Assembly (NCBI GenBank): GCA_023270055.1
Contig: JAGDYB010000015.1
Location: 1-35,286 of the forward strand
Length of the DNA: 35,286 nt
DNA from: Microcaldota archaeon
Lineage (GTDB): Archaea; Micrarchaeota; Micrarchaeia; Micrarchaeales; CABMGC01
Direction of reading: 5' to 3'
The notes below the pieces were generated by a model, which searched no databases, was not told the origin of the DNA, and saw only the letters and a list, made by a program, of their open reading frames with translations. Shown piece by piece: positions 9,477 through 17,656 of the stretch (position 1 is the first letter of the stretch; the number at the start of each line of letters is the position of its first letter). Made by a program: the position numbers and the translations under genes.

Positions 9477-9507
9477 AATGCAATAGAATGCAATATAATG
9501 CAGTAGA
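9471..9507. repeat. Short tandem repeat, about 3.5 copies of a 10-bp unit caatagaatg
   Basis: caatagaatg caatagaatg caatataatg cagtaga; the first copy contains the aIF2-gamma stop codon. Confidence 0.8.
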
Positions 9508-9509
9508 GG

Positions 9510-10502
9510 CTATTGCGCGCATTTTGTGATTGCATCCTCTATTTTTTCAATCAGCATTTCCCTTGCCTTTTTATCCAATCTACCTTGTAATTTTTCCGAC
9601 AATGAGAAGCCTGCAGCATGCGGGTGCCCTCCTCCGCCAAAAAGCTTCGCGATGCAGGCCACGTTTCCGTTAACACTTCGCATGTGCACCTTACCTGTGT
9701 CCGTGTCTACAAACATGCCTATATCCATTCCGCTTTTCCTGATTATCTCCCCGCATGCGTATGTAGCTTGCACCGTTCGGGAAAATCCGATTGCGAAGCC
9801 ATTTCCTACATGAAGTGACGAAATCATTTTTTTGACTCTGGCTTTGTTGAGTTTTTCGAACGTTCTTGCGCTTCTTTTAATCATTTCGTTCTCTATCTTG
9901 CCTTCGCTTACCAATTTTACCAATTCGACAAGATTTCTGTTCTGTTCTGGAAACCTATGTGTCATATTAAAATACGCTATGCCAAGCGCGTAGTTCTTTA
10001 TGATTCTTGCGTATCTTTTGTTCTTTGGCATTATGTTGAAGTCGCTGAAATGGGTTATTTTGGCAAGCTCAGTCTCGAATGGCTTGCTCAATCCAAGGAA
10101 ACTTCTTACTATTTCCGTAGCACAAGCCTTCTTGTTCTCACCCACTATGGCAATATCGCATTTGCGTGCCAACGCCTCCAATTCATGCGCATTCCATTCG
10201 TGATGATCAAGCCAAATGACTGCGGCGCCCTTTTTTTTCAAGCCTGCAATAATGTTCTTGAATATTGGCGTTGTCTGCTCGTTTGGTCCAGTATCTGTTA
10301 TAAAAAGATATTTTACGTCTATTTTCTTGATCATATCTGCTATGCTTTGCACTGTACGCTTGCTATAGTTCGTGAAAAATAAGTTGGAAAGAGGCACACC
10401 AAACCTTATCTTAATCAGTGCTGCGCTGGCTATTCCATCCAAGTCGTCGGCGTGCGAAATGACTGCAATCTGCCTTCCTTCTATTTTCTCTCCTAGGTCC
10501 AC
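9510..10502 (-). CDS. DHH/DHHA1-family phosphoesterase (RecJ/NrnA-like)
   Basis: SHADDLDGIASAALIK, VIWLDHHEW and C-terminal FGGGGHPHAAGFSL. Confidence 0.88.
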   Translation of the reverse strand: MDLGEKIEGRQIAVISHADDLDGIASAALIKIRFGVPLSNLFFTNYSKRTVQSIADMIKKIDVKYLFITDTGPNEQTTPIFKNIIAGLKKKGAAVIWLDHHEWNAHELEALARKCDIAIVGENKKACATEIVRSFLGLSKPFETELAKITHFSDFNIMPKNKRYARIIKNYALGIAYFNMTHRFPEQNRNLVELVKLVSEGKIENEMIKRSARTFEKLNKARVKKMISSLHVGNGFAIGFSRTVQATYACGEIIRKSGMDIGMFVDTDTGKVHMRSVNGNVACIAKLFGGGGHPHAAGFSLSEKLQGRLDKKAREMLIEKIEDAITKCAQ

Positions 10503-10597
10503 GCTATCATTTTTGAGTATTTTCTATATATTCTATACTCTGCTTTATTAACTTTTTGCCTTGGGTTGCTTGCTCCTTCAGAAAGAAGAAATAGTTT

Positions 10598-10623
10598 GGG
10601 CCTGCCTGGGGAGAGGCAGGCCC
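10598..10623 (-). terminator. Perfect 10-bp hairpin gggcctgcct-ggggag-aggcaggccc
   Basis: Inverted repeat read directly; located just 3' of the wHTH gene ending at 10631. Terminator function not proven. Confidence 0.45.
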
Positions 10624-10630
10624 GTTCCCT

Positions 10631-11149
10631 TTACTGTGGAGGTGATATAATAAGTGTGTTGGTCGCCTTGCCAGCATCATATCGGTAATAAACTTTGTGA
10701 CCTAATTGAATCTTGTCAAGCATGCCCTCCTTGTGCAGCTTGTTGAGCCTTGCACATGCAGCATTCTTGCCCTTGTAATTCATCTCTTTCTGTATATCCT
10801 CAGCACATACCATGCCTTTTGTTTGAACTAGCTCAAGTATTTTTGCGTCAAGTGAAGAAAGCGGTATCTCTTTGTTGCTTATGCCCTCCCTTACCTCATA
10901 TTCGGTGCTGGCTTCAGGTGCATCGGTAGCAGATTCAAGCCTCTTCTCGAGATCTGCAATCTTTTCAAGCATGCCAGCTATCATCCGGTTTGTTCTCTCT
11001 CTTTCTTCTATCATGCTTCTCATGAGCACCTTTATGCTGTCCTCGTTGGTAGCACCATCCTCAACATTAATTCTATCATTAGCAATCTTTTCGATCTTGC
11101 TTTTGATTTCTTGAATTTCCTTTATAAGCTGTTTGTCCCCCTGCTTCAT
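10631..11149 (-). CDS. Coiled-coil protein with C-terminal winged-helix domain, probable transcription regulator
   Basis: SSLDAKILELVQTKGMVCAEDIQKEMNYKGKNAACARLNKLHKEGMLDKIQLGHKVYYRY is a wHTH pattern. Confidence 0.7.
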   Translation of the reverse strand: MKQGDKQLIKEIQEIKSKIEKIANDRINVEDGATNEDSIKVLMRSMIEERERTNRMIAGMLEKIADLEKRLESATDAPEASTEYEVREGISNKEIPLSSLDAKILELVQTKGMVCAEDIQKEMNYKGKNAACARLNKLHKEGMLDKIQLGHKVYYRYDAGKATNTLIISPPQ

Positions 11150-11177
11150 GAAAACACTTTTATATTTTGACTCCTAT

Positions 11178-11218
11178 ATCACGATTGGAGCATGTTTGGT
11201 TCATGATTGAATCGTGAT
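11178..11218. promoter_or_regulatory. Inverted repeat ATCACGATT-N23-AATCGTGAT, candidate operator
   Basis: Perfect 9-bp arms with an additional near-copy (TCATGATT) inside; about 30-70 bp upstream of the wHTH gene start at 11149. Confidence 0.45.
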
Positions 11219-11467
11219 TCTTTCACAATTATTAAGCATAGTTAAGTATTTAAATATTGTGCTTGTGCCGTATACTTCCACTGTTTGTTTTTTCCGCTCT
11301 GCCGTGTCATCGTTTCCGCAAGTGGCTGCCTTGGCGTGCCATTTTTACGACGAACAAAGTTGAAGGTTAACAGAGAAAGTTATAAATTAGTTAAGAGCAA
11401 ATACTACTCATATTATGCAGTCGATAGGCGCTACGTGTTTTCGCGCCTTCGGCGGAAAAATACCTAA

Positions 11468-11989
11468 ATGATCAGCATGCAACAATTGCTAATACCAGTG
11501 GCAAGGGCGCAAATCCTGCAAAAAGATCCAAAAAAGATCGCAGAAATAGAGAAAGTGCTGAAATGCAGGCTGGAGCTGAAGGAGGAAAACATTTTGGAAA
11601 TATCTGGAGAGCCATACGACGAATACAATGCAAGAAACGTCCTAAGTGCATATGGTAGAGGTTTTAGCATTGAAGAGTCATATAAGCTGCTTGATGACAG
11701 CTATGTATTTTCCTCTATAAATCTGAAAGAAATTTTCGGCAACGAATCACAGATACACAGGTTCAAAAGCAGGATAATCGGCACCGAAGGCCGGACCAAA
11801 AAATACATAGAGAGCGTCAGCGGCGCACACATGTGCGTGTACGGCAATTCCGTGAGTCTTATAGGAACACTGGAAGAATTGAAAATTGCCAATGCAGCAA
11901 TAAATGTTCTGCTTGAAGGTGGCACGCACAAGAAGGCATACCGTTTGATGGAGCTTGAGCGGCGAAGGCAAAATAACATTAGTATGTAG
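11468..11989 (+). CDS. KH-domain RNA-binding protein (archaeal Dim2/Pno1-like)
   Basis: FKSRIIGTEGRTKKYIESVSGAHMCVYGNSVSLIGTLEELKIANAAINVLLEGGTHKKAYRLME. Confidence 0.85.
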   Translation: MISMQQLLIPVARAQILQKDPKKIAEIEKVLKCRLELKEENILEISGEPYDEYNARNVLSAYGRGFSIEESYKLLDDSYVFSSINLKEIFGNESQIHRFKSRIIGTEGRTKKYIESVSGAHMCVYGNSVSLIGTLEELKIANAAINVLLEGGTHKKAYRLMELERRRQNNISM

Positions 11990-11997
11990 TGTTTATC

Positions 11998-13614
11998 ATG
12001 GATGACAAAAGCGAGAAAAAAGATGGTGCGAAATTTTCTGCTGACGAGATTTTCAAGGAGTTTAAGGAGCATTCGATATCTGAGTTTTTCAAGAAAAACA
12101 GGCAGATGCTGGGCTATTCCGGCAAGGTCAGATCGCTTACAACAATCGTTCACGAATATGTGACCAATTCTATCGATGCATGCGAGGAGGCAGGCATACT
12201 CCCTGATTTGTATGTTGAGATAAAGGAGGTCGGCGAGGACAGATATATGGTAAAGGTTTCAGATAATGGCCCAGGTATACCAAAAAAGCTTATTGGCAAA
12301 GCGCTCGCTTCGATATTGTCTGGAACTAAATTCCACCGCTATATGCAACAGAGAGGTCAGCAGGGAATAGGTGCTTCAGGTTGCACGCTCTTCTCACAAA
12401 TAACTACTGGCAAGCCCATACATGTCGAATCGCGTACGTCGAAGGAGAGCTATGCATGCGACATATCAATAGACATAAAGACCAACAAGCCAATCGTTTC
12501 GAATCTTTCTGAAATAGGTCCTAGCACTTCTACTGGATTGACTGTAAGTGGAGAGTTTGGCTATTCAAAATTCGAGAACAGCGATCACGGCGTCATAGAA
12601 TATCTGAAAAGAACGGTAATTGCGAATCCACACACTAGCATAAGGCTTAGAGTCAATGCGGAGCCAGAGATAATATTTCCAAGGTCAACAAATGTAGTTC
12701 CAGCGCACAACAAAGTTATAAAGCCGCACCCACTTGGGCTCGAAATAAACGATCTGTTGGACTATGCCCATGCATCTGATTCAAGGAAACTATCCTCATT
12801 TTTGACTGAGTCCTTCTCAAGGTTCTCGCAAGATAAAGTGAACGAACTCAAGCAGATTCTTCCGAATATAGATTTTTCCAAAGATCCAAAGACGCTTTCA
12901 TGGGGCGAGGCCGAACAACTAATAAGTGCATTCAAGAAGGTGAAATGGATTTCGCCTGAGCTTGATTCCGTATCTACAATAGGTGCGGAACAGATCAAGG
13001 TATCAATAAAGAACATACTAAATCCTGATTTCATATCAGTGATAGAGCGAAGGCCAAAAGTATACAGAGGTGGCATCCCATTTGTTGTGGAGGCCGCAGT
13101 AGCGTACGGCGGCGGCGCCGGAAAGGCGGTCGAGGGTGGCTCCGCAGGTAACATAATGAGATTTGCAAATAGGGTGCCATTGCTTTTCGACAGTGCATCA
13201 TGTGCAATAACAATCGCGGTGCGTGACATACAATGGAAGCGATACGGCATAGGAGATTTCGATTCTGAGCCCATAACAGTAATGGTTAACGTGTCGTCTG
13301 TTTACGTGCCATATTCAGGCGTAGGGAAAGAGGCTATAGCAGAGGAAGACGAGATAATCGATGAGATAAAACTTGCTGTAATGGATGCGGCACGCAACCT
13401 CCAAAGATACATCGGCGGGGTAAGAAGCAAATCTGAGCAGGAAACGAAATACAAGGCAATAATGAGATACGTGAATCAGCTTTCCATAGACCTAAGCGAG
13501 CTCACGGGAGAAGACAAAGAAAGCATACATAGAAAGCTGAAGCAGATCATAGAAAAACGCTATAAAAAACTTTTTGAGGATGCAAGCCAGAGCGAAATTC
13601 AGAGCGAAAGCTGA
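11998..13614 (+). CDS. top6B: DNA topoisomerase VI subunit B
   Basis: GHKL motifs VHEYVTNSIDACEEAGILPDLYVEI, DNGPGIP, SGTKFHRYMQQRGQQGIGASGCTLFSQ. ORF track start 11989; MDDK start at 11998 preferred. Confidence 0.95.
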   Translation: MDDKSEKKDGAKFSADEIFKEFKEHSISEFFKKNRQMLGYSGKVRSLTTIVHEYVTNSIDACEEAGILPDLYVEIKEVGEDRYMVKVSDNGPGIPKKLIGKALASILSGTKFHRYMQQRGQQGIGASGCTLFSQITTGKPIHVESRTSKESYACDISIDIKTNKPIVSNLSEIGPSTSTGLTVSGEFGYSKFENSDHGVIEYLKRTVIANPHTSIRLRVNAEPEIIFPRSTNVVPAHNKVIKPHPLGLEINDLLDYAHASDSRKLSSFLTESFSRFSQDKVNELKQILPNIDFSKDPKTLSWGEAEQLISAFKKVKWISPELDSVSTIGAEQIKVSIKNILNPDFISVIERRPKVYRGGIPFVVEAAVAYGGGAGKAVEGGSAGNIMRFANRVPLLFDSASCAITIAVRDIQWKRYGIGDFDSEPITVMVNVSSVYVPYSGVGKEAIAEEDEIIDEIKLAVMDAARNLQRYIGGVRSKSEQETKYKAIMRYVNQLSIDLSELTGEDKESIHRKLKQIIEKRYKKLFEDASQSEIQSES

Positions 13615-15980
13615 TTAAGATTGTATGTGTCTATGAGCTTTACATATCCATTCGATATACTCATTCTGAGCAGTTCAGCTTGGTCGCCATATGACAAATA
13701 AAGCTTCTCTGTAAACTCGGTTTTCTTAAGCTCATCAGCAAACACTATAAAAGTCTTTACACTGCTGTCAACAATTATATCCTTAATCTGCGTGTTATCC
13801 ACATATATTATTATTCTTGCCTGCACCCCGCCTTTGGTTATTACCATGTCTGCATTTTCGCTTTTGCCAAGCTCGGTAAACATTATACCATGCGTTATAC
13901 AGTAATCCCTGAGCTTCCTGAATATTGCAAGGTAAGCTACGCTGTATCCTGAATCAGTGGTCCATTTTACTGGCGCATAGTATCCTATGTACGTCTGTAG
14001 ATTTCCACTTGCTACAAGCTTGTTGAGTATGTTCATGGCGTTCTGCGTTGTTATCGATATTGGCATGTTATTATATCTAAGATTTGTGCTTATTCCCATC
14101 TTTACCTCATCTACGGTTAGTGGCATGTATCTCCAATGGTTGTAATAGTTTACTTTGTCAAATACGTTCAGTATCTCATCCCTGCCAACGGTCACCTCCT
14201 CTTTCTTCGTTGGTATGCTTTCAGCCACATCTATGTAATATTCATCGCGGTTTGGCGGCTTGACAATCAAGTTCAGCAGCACTATCGCAACAAGCACAAC
14301 TATAACTTCTATGTATATTATAGGTATGTGAAATATTTTTTGTACATAATTTGTAGAATATGTGTAGTTTTCGCCGAACAGCGTGAATACGAATACATGC
14401 TTGCCATATCCCACAACCGTGCCTTTTGGAAGCGCGTATACTATGGTGCCGTTTGTCACCGTTCCAGTTTCCTTGTAGCCGCCATCAAGCATCACAGTAT
14501 AAGTGGTATTAGTTATGCTGTAATTGTCGCTTTCGGCGGAAAATACGAATGTACCATTCTTGAAGTTCATTGATATGGGCTCCAATGATGTATTCCCTAT
14601 TGTAAACACAGCGCTAGAGTAGTATCTGTTGTAGAAATTGCGCAATATGCCTATATATTGCCCGCTTTTTATGCTGAAACTATACTGCTTTATCACATTT
14701 ATATCGGTCGACGTGTTAAAGAACCCTACAGGTATAGTCATGACATAATTCATTGTAGAAGTAAAAATATCAATATGTGGCGATACTGTTATAGGTTTTG
14801 TTGTATTCACATTCATCTCAACAGTTATTGGTATCATTTTAGTTTCGCTTATTATGCTCGGAAATCCAAGTGTTCCATTTTGTGAATAAGTTATGCTTAT
14901 CAGCTTGTTTTCTTCAAGCGTTTGCGTAGAATTCCTAAGCAGCAAAGTAAGGAGCGTATAAGTATTATTAAGTTCTTTGTCATTCTGCGCATAACCTATG
15001 CTTGTATCAGTTTCTGCTACCCCTAAGCTTCCAGAAGTGCTGTTGTTCGCAAGTGGCACTATCTCTGTATAGTTTGCGAGCACGTTCAGCCAAAAATGTG
15101 AATTTATGACTCTGCTTATATCGGATGCTATTGCAGTTGCGTTCTTCCATCCTGCCTTCTGGTTGTTCGAAAACGCCACTATGGTACCGTTTTCAAAATT
15201 AACATAAGTAACTGAATTGTATTTGCTTGAAACAATGCTGCCATTTTTGTTATAAAATGCGAATGTGGCATTTGAGAAAAAGAGGTTCGTGACATTCTTT
15301 GTAAGCGTATATGGTGCGGGCAAAAGTCCTAGTGCGCTCAGGTTCAGCAACGATGCTTGGGGTGTCTTAAACACTATACCTGTAGGGCCGATGCTCTCAG
15401 AAAAGTTGCCTCCTATATATACTACTGTATTTCCTCTTTTGAGAAGCTCCGTAATGGTGACATTCTGCATTGTATACTGCGTATATGGAAGCAATGCTAT
15501 TGGCATGAGCCCTGTTGGTATTATTATTATAGAGTTTGATACAGTGCCGAGGGCTGCAGCTGGTACGTAGAAAAAGTTATTGTTTATCAGATTGTACTGT
15601 TCCAGATCGTCGTATAGCTGGTCCTTGAGCGTTACTTCATTGTAGCATCTGTAACAATAGGCGCTAGCATTCAAAAGGTATATACTTGGCACAGGATTTC
15701 TAGCGTAGGTCCTCAAATCGACAGACATGTTTATGGCATTAGTTGCTGTATAATTAAACGCGGCATATGGCGATATGTTTCTTGCATTGTCATATGTGGC
15801 AAAACCCTCAGCATAAACATTAAAGCTCAATGACATGGGGCCCGGATGCGTAGGGGGCGTTATCTTAATTTTGATTATCGAAGAAAGCGAAACTCTGATA
15901 AGTACTAAAAAAATGGCAAGCACCACTATGATAATGACTGCTGCCAAAATAATCTTTTTTCTTTTTACCATACTAATCAA
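13599..15980 (-). CDS. Large membrane protein: N-terminal TM, Asn-rich extracytoplasmic region, second TM, C-terminal cytosolic domain
   Basis: 793 aa; TM near residues 8-30, many N-x-S/T sequons, second TM IIYIEVIVVLVAIVLLNLIV, then a soluble C-domain. Convergent with top6B (ends overlap). Confidence 0.75.
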   Translation of the reverse strand: MISMVKRKKIILAAVIIIVVLAIFLVLIRVSLSSIIKIKITPPTHPGPMSLSFNVYAEGFATYDNARNISPYAAFNYTATNAINMSVDLRTYARNPVPSIYLLNASAYCYRCYNEVTLKDQLYDDLEQYNLINNNFFYVPAAALGTVSNSIIIIPTGLMPIALLPYTQYTMQNVTITELLKRGNTVVYIGGNFSESIGPTGIVFKTPQASLLNLSALGLLPAPYTLTKNVTNLFFSNATFAFYNKNGSIVSSKYNSVTYVNFENGTIVAFSNNQKAGWKNATAIASDISRVINSHFWLNVLANYTEIVPLANNSTSGSLGVAETDTSIGYAQNDKELNNTYTLLTLLLRNSTQTLEENKLISITYSQNGTLGFPSIISETKMIPITVEMNVNTTKPITVSPHIDIFTSTMNYVMTIPVGFFNTSTDINVIKQYSFSIKSGQYIGILRNFYNRYYSSAVFTIGNTSLEPISMNFKNGTFVFSAESDNYSITNTTYTVMLDGGYKETGTVTNGTIVYALPKGTVVGYGKHVFVFTLFGENYTYSTNYVQKIFHIPIIYIEVIVVLVAIVLLNLIVKPPNRDEYYIDVAESIPTKKEEVTVGRDEILNVFDKVNYYNHWRYMPLTVDEVKMGISTNLRYNNMPISITTQNAMNILNKLVASGNLQTYIGYYAPVKWTTDSGYSVAYLAIFRKLRDYCITHGIMFTELGKSENADMVITKGGVQARIIIYVDNTQIKDIIVDSSVKTFIVFADELKKTEFTEKLYLSYGDQAELLRMSISNGYVKLIDTYNLNQLSL

Positions 15981-15996
15981 TTGTTATAAACTTTCT

Positions 15997-16143
15997 TCAT
16001 AAAGCTTTTTTGTAAAGATATTTGTCGACGAGTTTTTGCATAAGTCTTGATATGCTGTTTGTGTTTTCGTTGACCTTCTTGACTATTCTATAAACCTTGA
16101 CATACTCGAATTTCTTGTTGACTGTTGCGTAATATATTGTCAT
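15997..16143 (-). CDS. 48-aa small basic protein (not in ORF track)
   Basis: MTIYYATVNKKFEYVKVYRIVKKVNENTNSISRLMQKLVDKYLYKKAL; tight spacing to flanking genes (1 bp and 16 bp). Confidence 0.55.
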   Translation of the reverse strand: MTIYYATVNKKFEYVKVYRIVKKVNENTNSISRLMQKLVDKYLYKKAL

Positions 16144-16144
16144 T

Positions 16145-16885
16145 TTATCCCTTCAGTTCAAGATATCCAAGCGATACCATTTTATCAAGTATTTGCTCCA
16201 CCCTTGGTATACTTACCTTGTACGCTTGCGAGAATTCATCAAGATCTATGGAACTGTTGTGCGTTTCTATCCAGCCCTGCACTATACTCATAAGCGCCTC
16301 GTCCGAATATATTTGTAGCTTGTCAAGCTCCGCTCTGAGTTTTTTGTTTTCCTCTGAAAGCTGCGTTGCCTGGAGCGTAAGATTGCGGTTTGCAACGCTC
16401 AGTTCGCTGTTGAGTCTCCTTTGCTCACGGTATTCCGCAAGCAAATAGTCGTACCTGTTGAATAGGACACTGTAGTCCTGCGAAAGGCCGTTTATGGCAT
16501 CGTCTATTGCAGAGTCGACATACTGGAAAAACTTGACCTGGTCTATGAGAAACTGGCCCGCTATGATTGATAGTATGGATGCCATGTTTTTTATTATCGT
16601 AAGGCGCCTTATCCTTTCGCTCGTGTCTGGTGCTATCGAATAAGTGACCGTCATTCCAGAATCTCTTATGCTTACTATATAAAAAAGGAACGGCCTTTTG
16701 TGTATGTTGCGGCTTTCCACCCTGGCAATTATGAGCTCGTCCTTCTGCTGCTTGACTGAAAGAAATGGCAGCGTTGCCAGCTTGCTCGCTATATCCTCAA
16801 AGCTACCAGTAAGTTTGCCTGAGAATGCGATGGCTTCAACCTTTGGCTCTATCTCTTCATTTTTCGCTGCTTCCTCCGCTTCCAA
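16145..16885 (-). CDS. Coiled-coil protein with C-terminal winged-helix-like domain
   Basis: Heptads (EYREQRRLNSELSVANRNLTLQATQLSEENKKLRAELDKL), then DEFSQAYKVSIPRVEQILDKMVSLGYLELKG. Confidence 0.7.
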   Translation of the reverse strand: MEAEEAAKNEEIEPKVEAIAFSGKLTGSFEDIASKLATLPFLSVKQQKDELIIARVESRNIHKRPFLFYIVSIRDSGMTVTYSIAPDTSERIRRLTIIKNMASILSIIAGQFLIDQVKFFQYVDSAIDDAINGLSQDYSVLFNRYDYLLAEYREQRRLNSELSVANRNLTLQATQLSEENKKLRAELDKLQIYSDEALMSIVQGWIETHNSSIDLDEFSQAYKVSIPRVEQILDKMVSLGYLELKG

Positions 16886-16935
16886 AAAACCACTCGAGTG
16901 CTATTCCTTCTTATTCCAATTAATCTTTTTAACCA

Positions 16936-17322
16936 TTATCTTTTATTAGCATGCTTTTCATTGACATCCACCTTCAGCTTCGGCATGTATGTCAAAAGCG
17001 AGAGTGCATACAGAAACAATATGAGTATTATGTCCATAAAGAGGGTTGTGGCGCTAGGTGCAAGCACCAGGCTCATGATAGCAAACACTATGCCTAAGCC
17101 TACATAAAGTGCTTGCCTTGATTCATACCTTTTCCTCATGCTTGCATATTTTGGATAGCAGTCCTTGCATACCACGAGCCTGTTGTTTTTTTCTGTTTTC
17201 GTAACATTAGTTTTGAACCATCTTATGGAAGATAGCACGTAGTCGTCTTTGATTTCTATGCCATCCTTTTCCTCGCCGCATATTATACAATAGCTTTTTG
17301 TTTTAGCCTTCACGCCAACCAC
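16936..17322 (-). CDS. Small membrane protein with N-terminal zinc-ribbon-like CxxC pair
   Basis: YCIICGEEKDG...VVCKDCYPKY plus two predicted TM helices. Confidence 0.7.
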   Translation of the reverse strand: MVGVKAKTKSYCIICGEEKDGIEIKDDYVLSSIRWFKTNVTKTEKNNRLVVCKDCYPKYASMRKRYESRQALYVGLGIVFAIMSLVLAPSATTLFMDIILILFLYALSLLTYMPKLKVDVNEKHANKR

Positions 17323-17618
17323 TATGTAACATTAAGCTCAACTATCCTTCCGAACGTTTCCGAAATCTTCTCCTCGTCAAGCGTATTAAAAATGTTCGAT
17401 ATCGTTATGTCGTCTATGCCTATCCTTCTGAGTATGTTTGCTATATCCTCCTGCTTCAACCCTACCTTCTGCAGCATATTTGCAAATGTTATTGCGTTCA
17501 CATGCCTGTGCGCTTTGTTCAAACTTGCTTCGAACTCCTCTATGCTCTTCTCGCTGACCTGTAGCATAACAAGCATCTTTCGCAGGTTTATCCTGTTTAC
17601 TATGAATGTATTTCCCAT
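17322..17618 (-). CDS. 98-aa helical protein sharing a motif with the VirB4-like C-terminus
   Basis: VGLKQEDIANILRRIGIDDITISNIF resembles LHLSREMVANFLRGIGFSDSIISRSF at the end of the adjacent ATPase. Confidence 0.7.
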   Translation of the reverse strand: MGNTFIVNRINLRKMLVMLQVSEKSIEEFEASLNKAHRHVNAITFANMLQKVGLKQEDIANILRRIGIDDITISNIFNTLDEEKISETFGRIVELNVT

Positions 17619-17656
17619 CTAATCCCCTTTGCCCACTGTCTGTAAATCTGCCTTCT

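Noticed and set aside
11449-11462. Small cgcc-ttc-ggcg hairpin before the KH gene
   Set aside because: Only 4 bp; too short to claim function.
12762-13274. 170-aa minus-strand ORF
   Set aside because: Antisense to Top6B; Ser/Pro/Ala-rich shadow composition.
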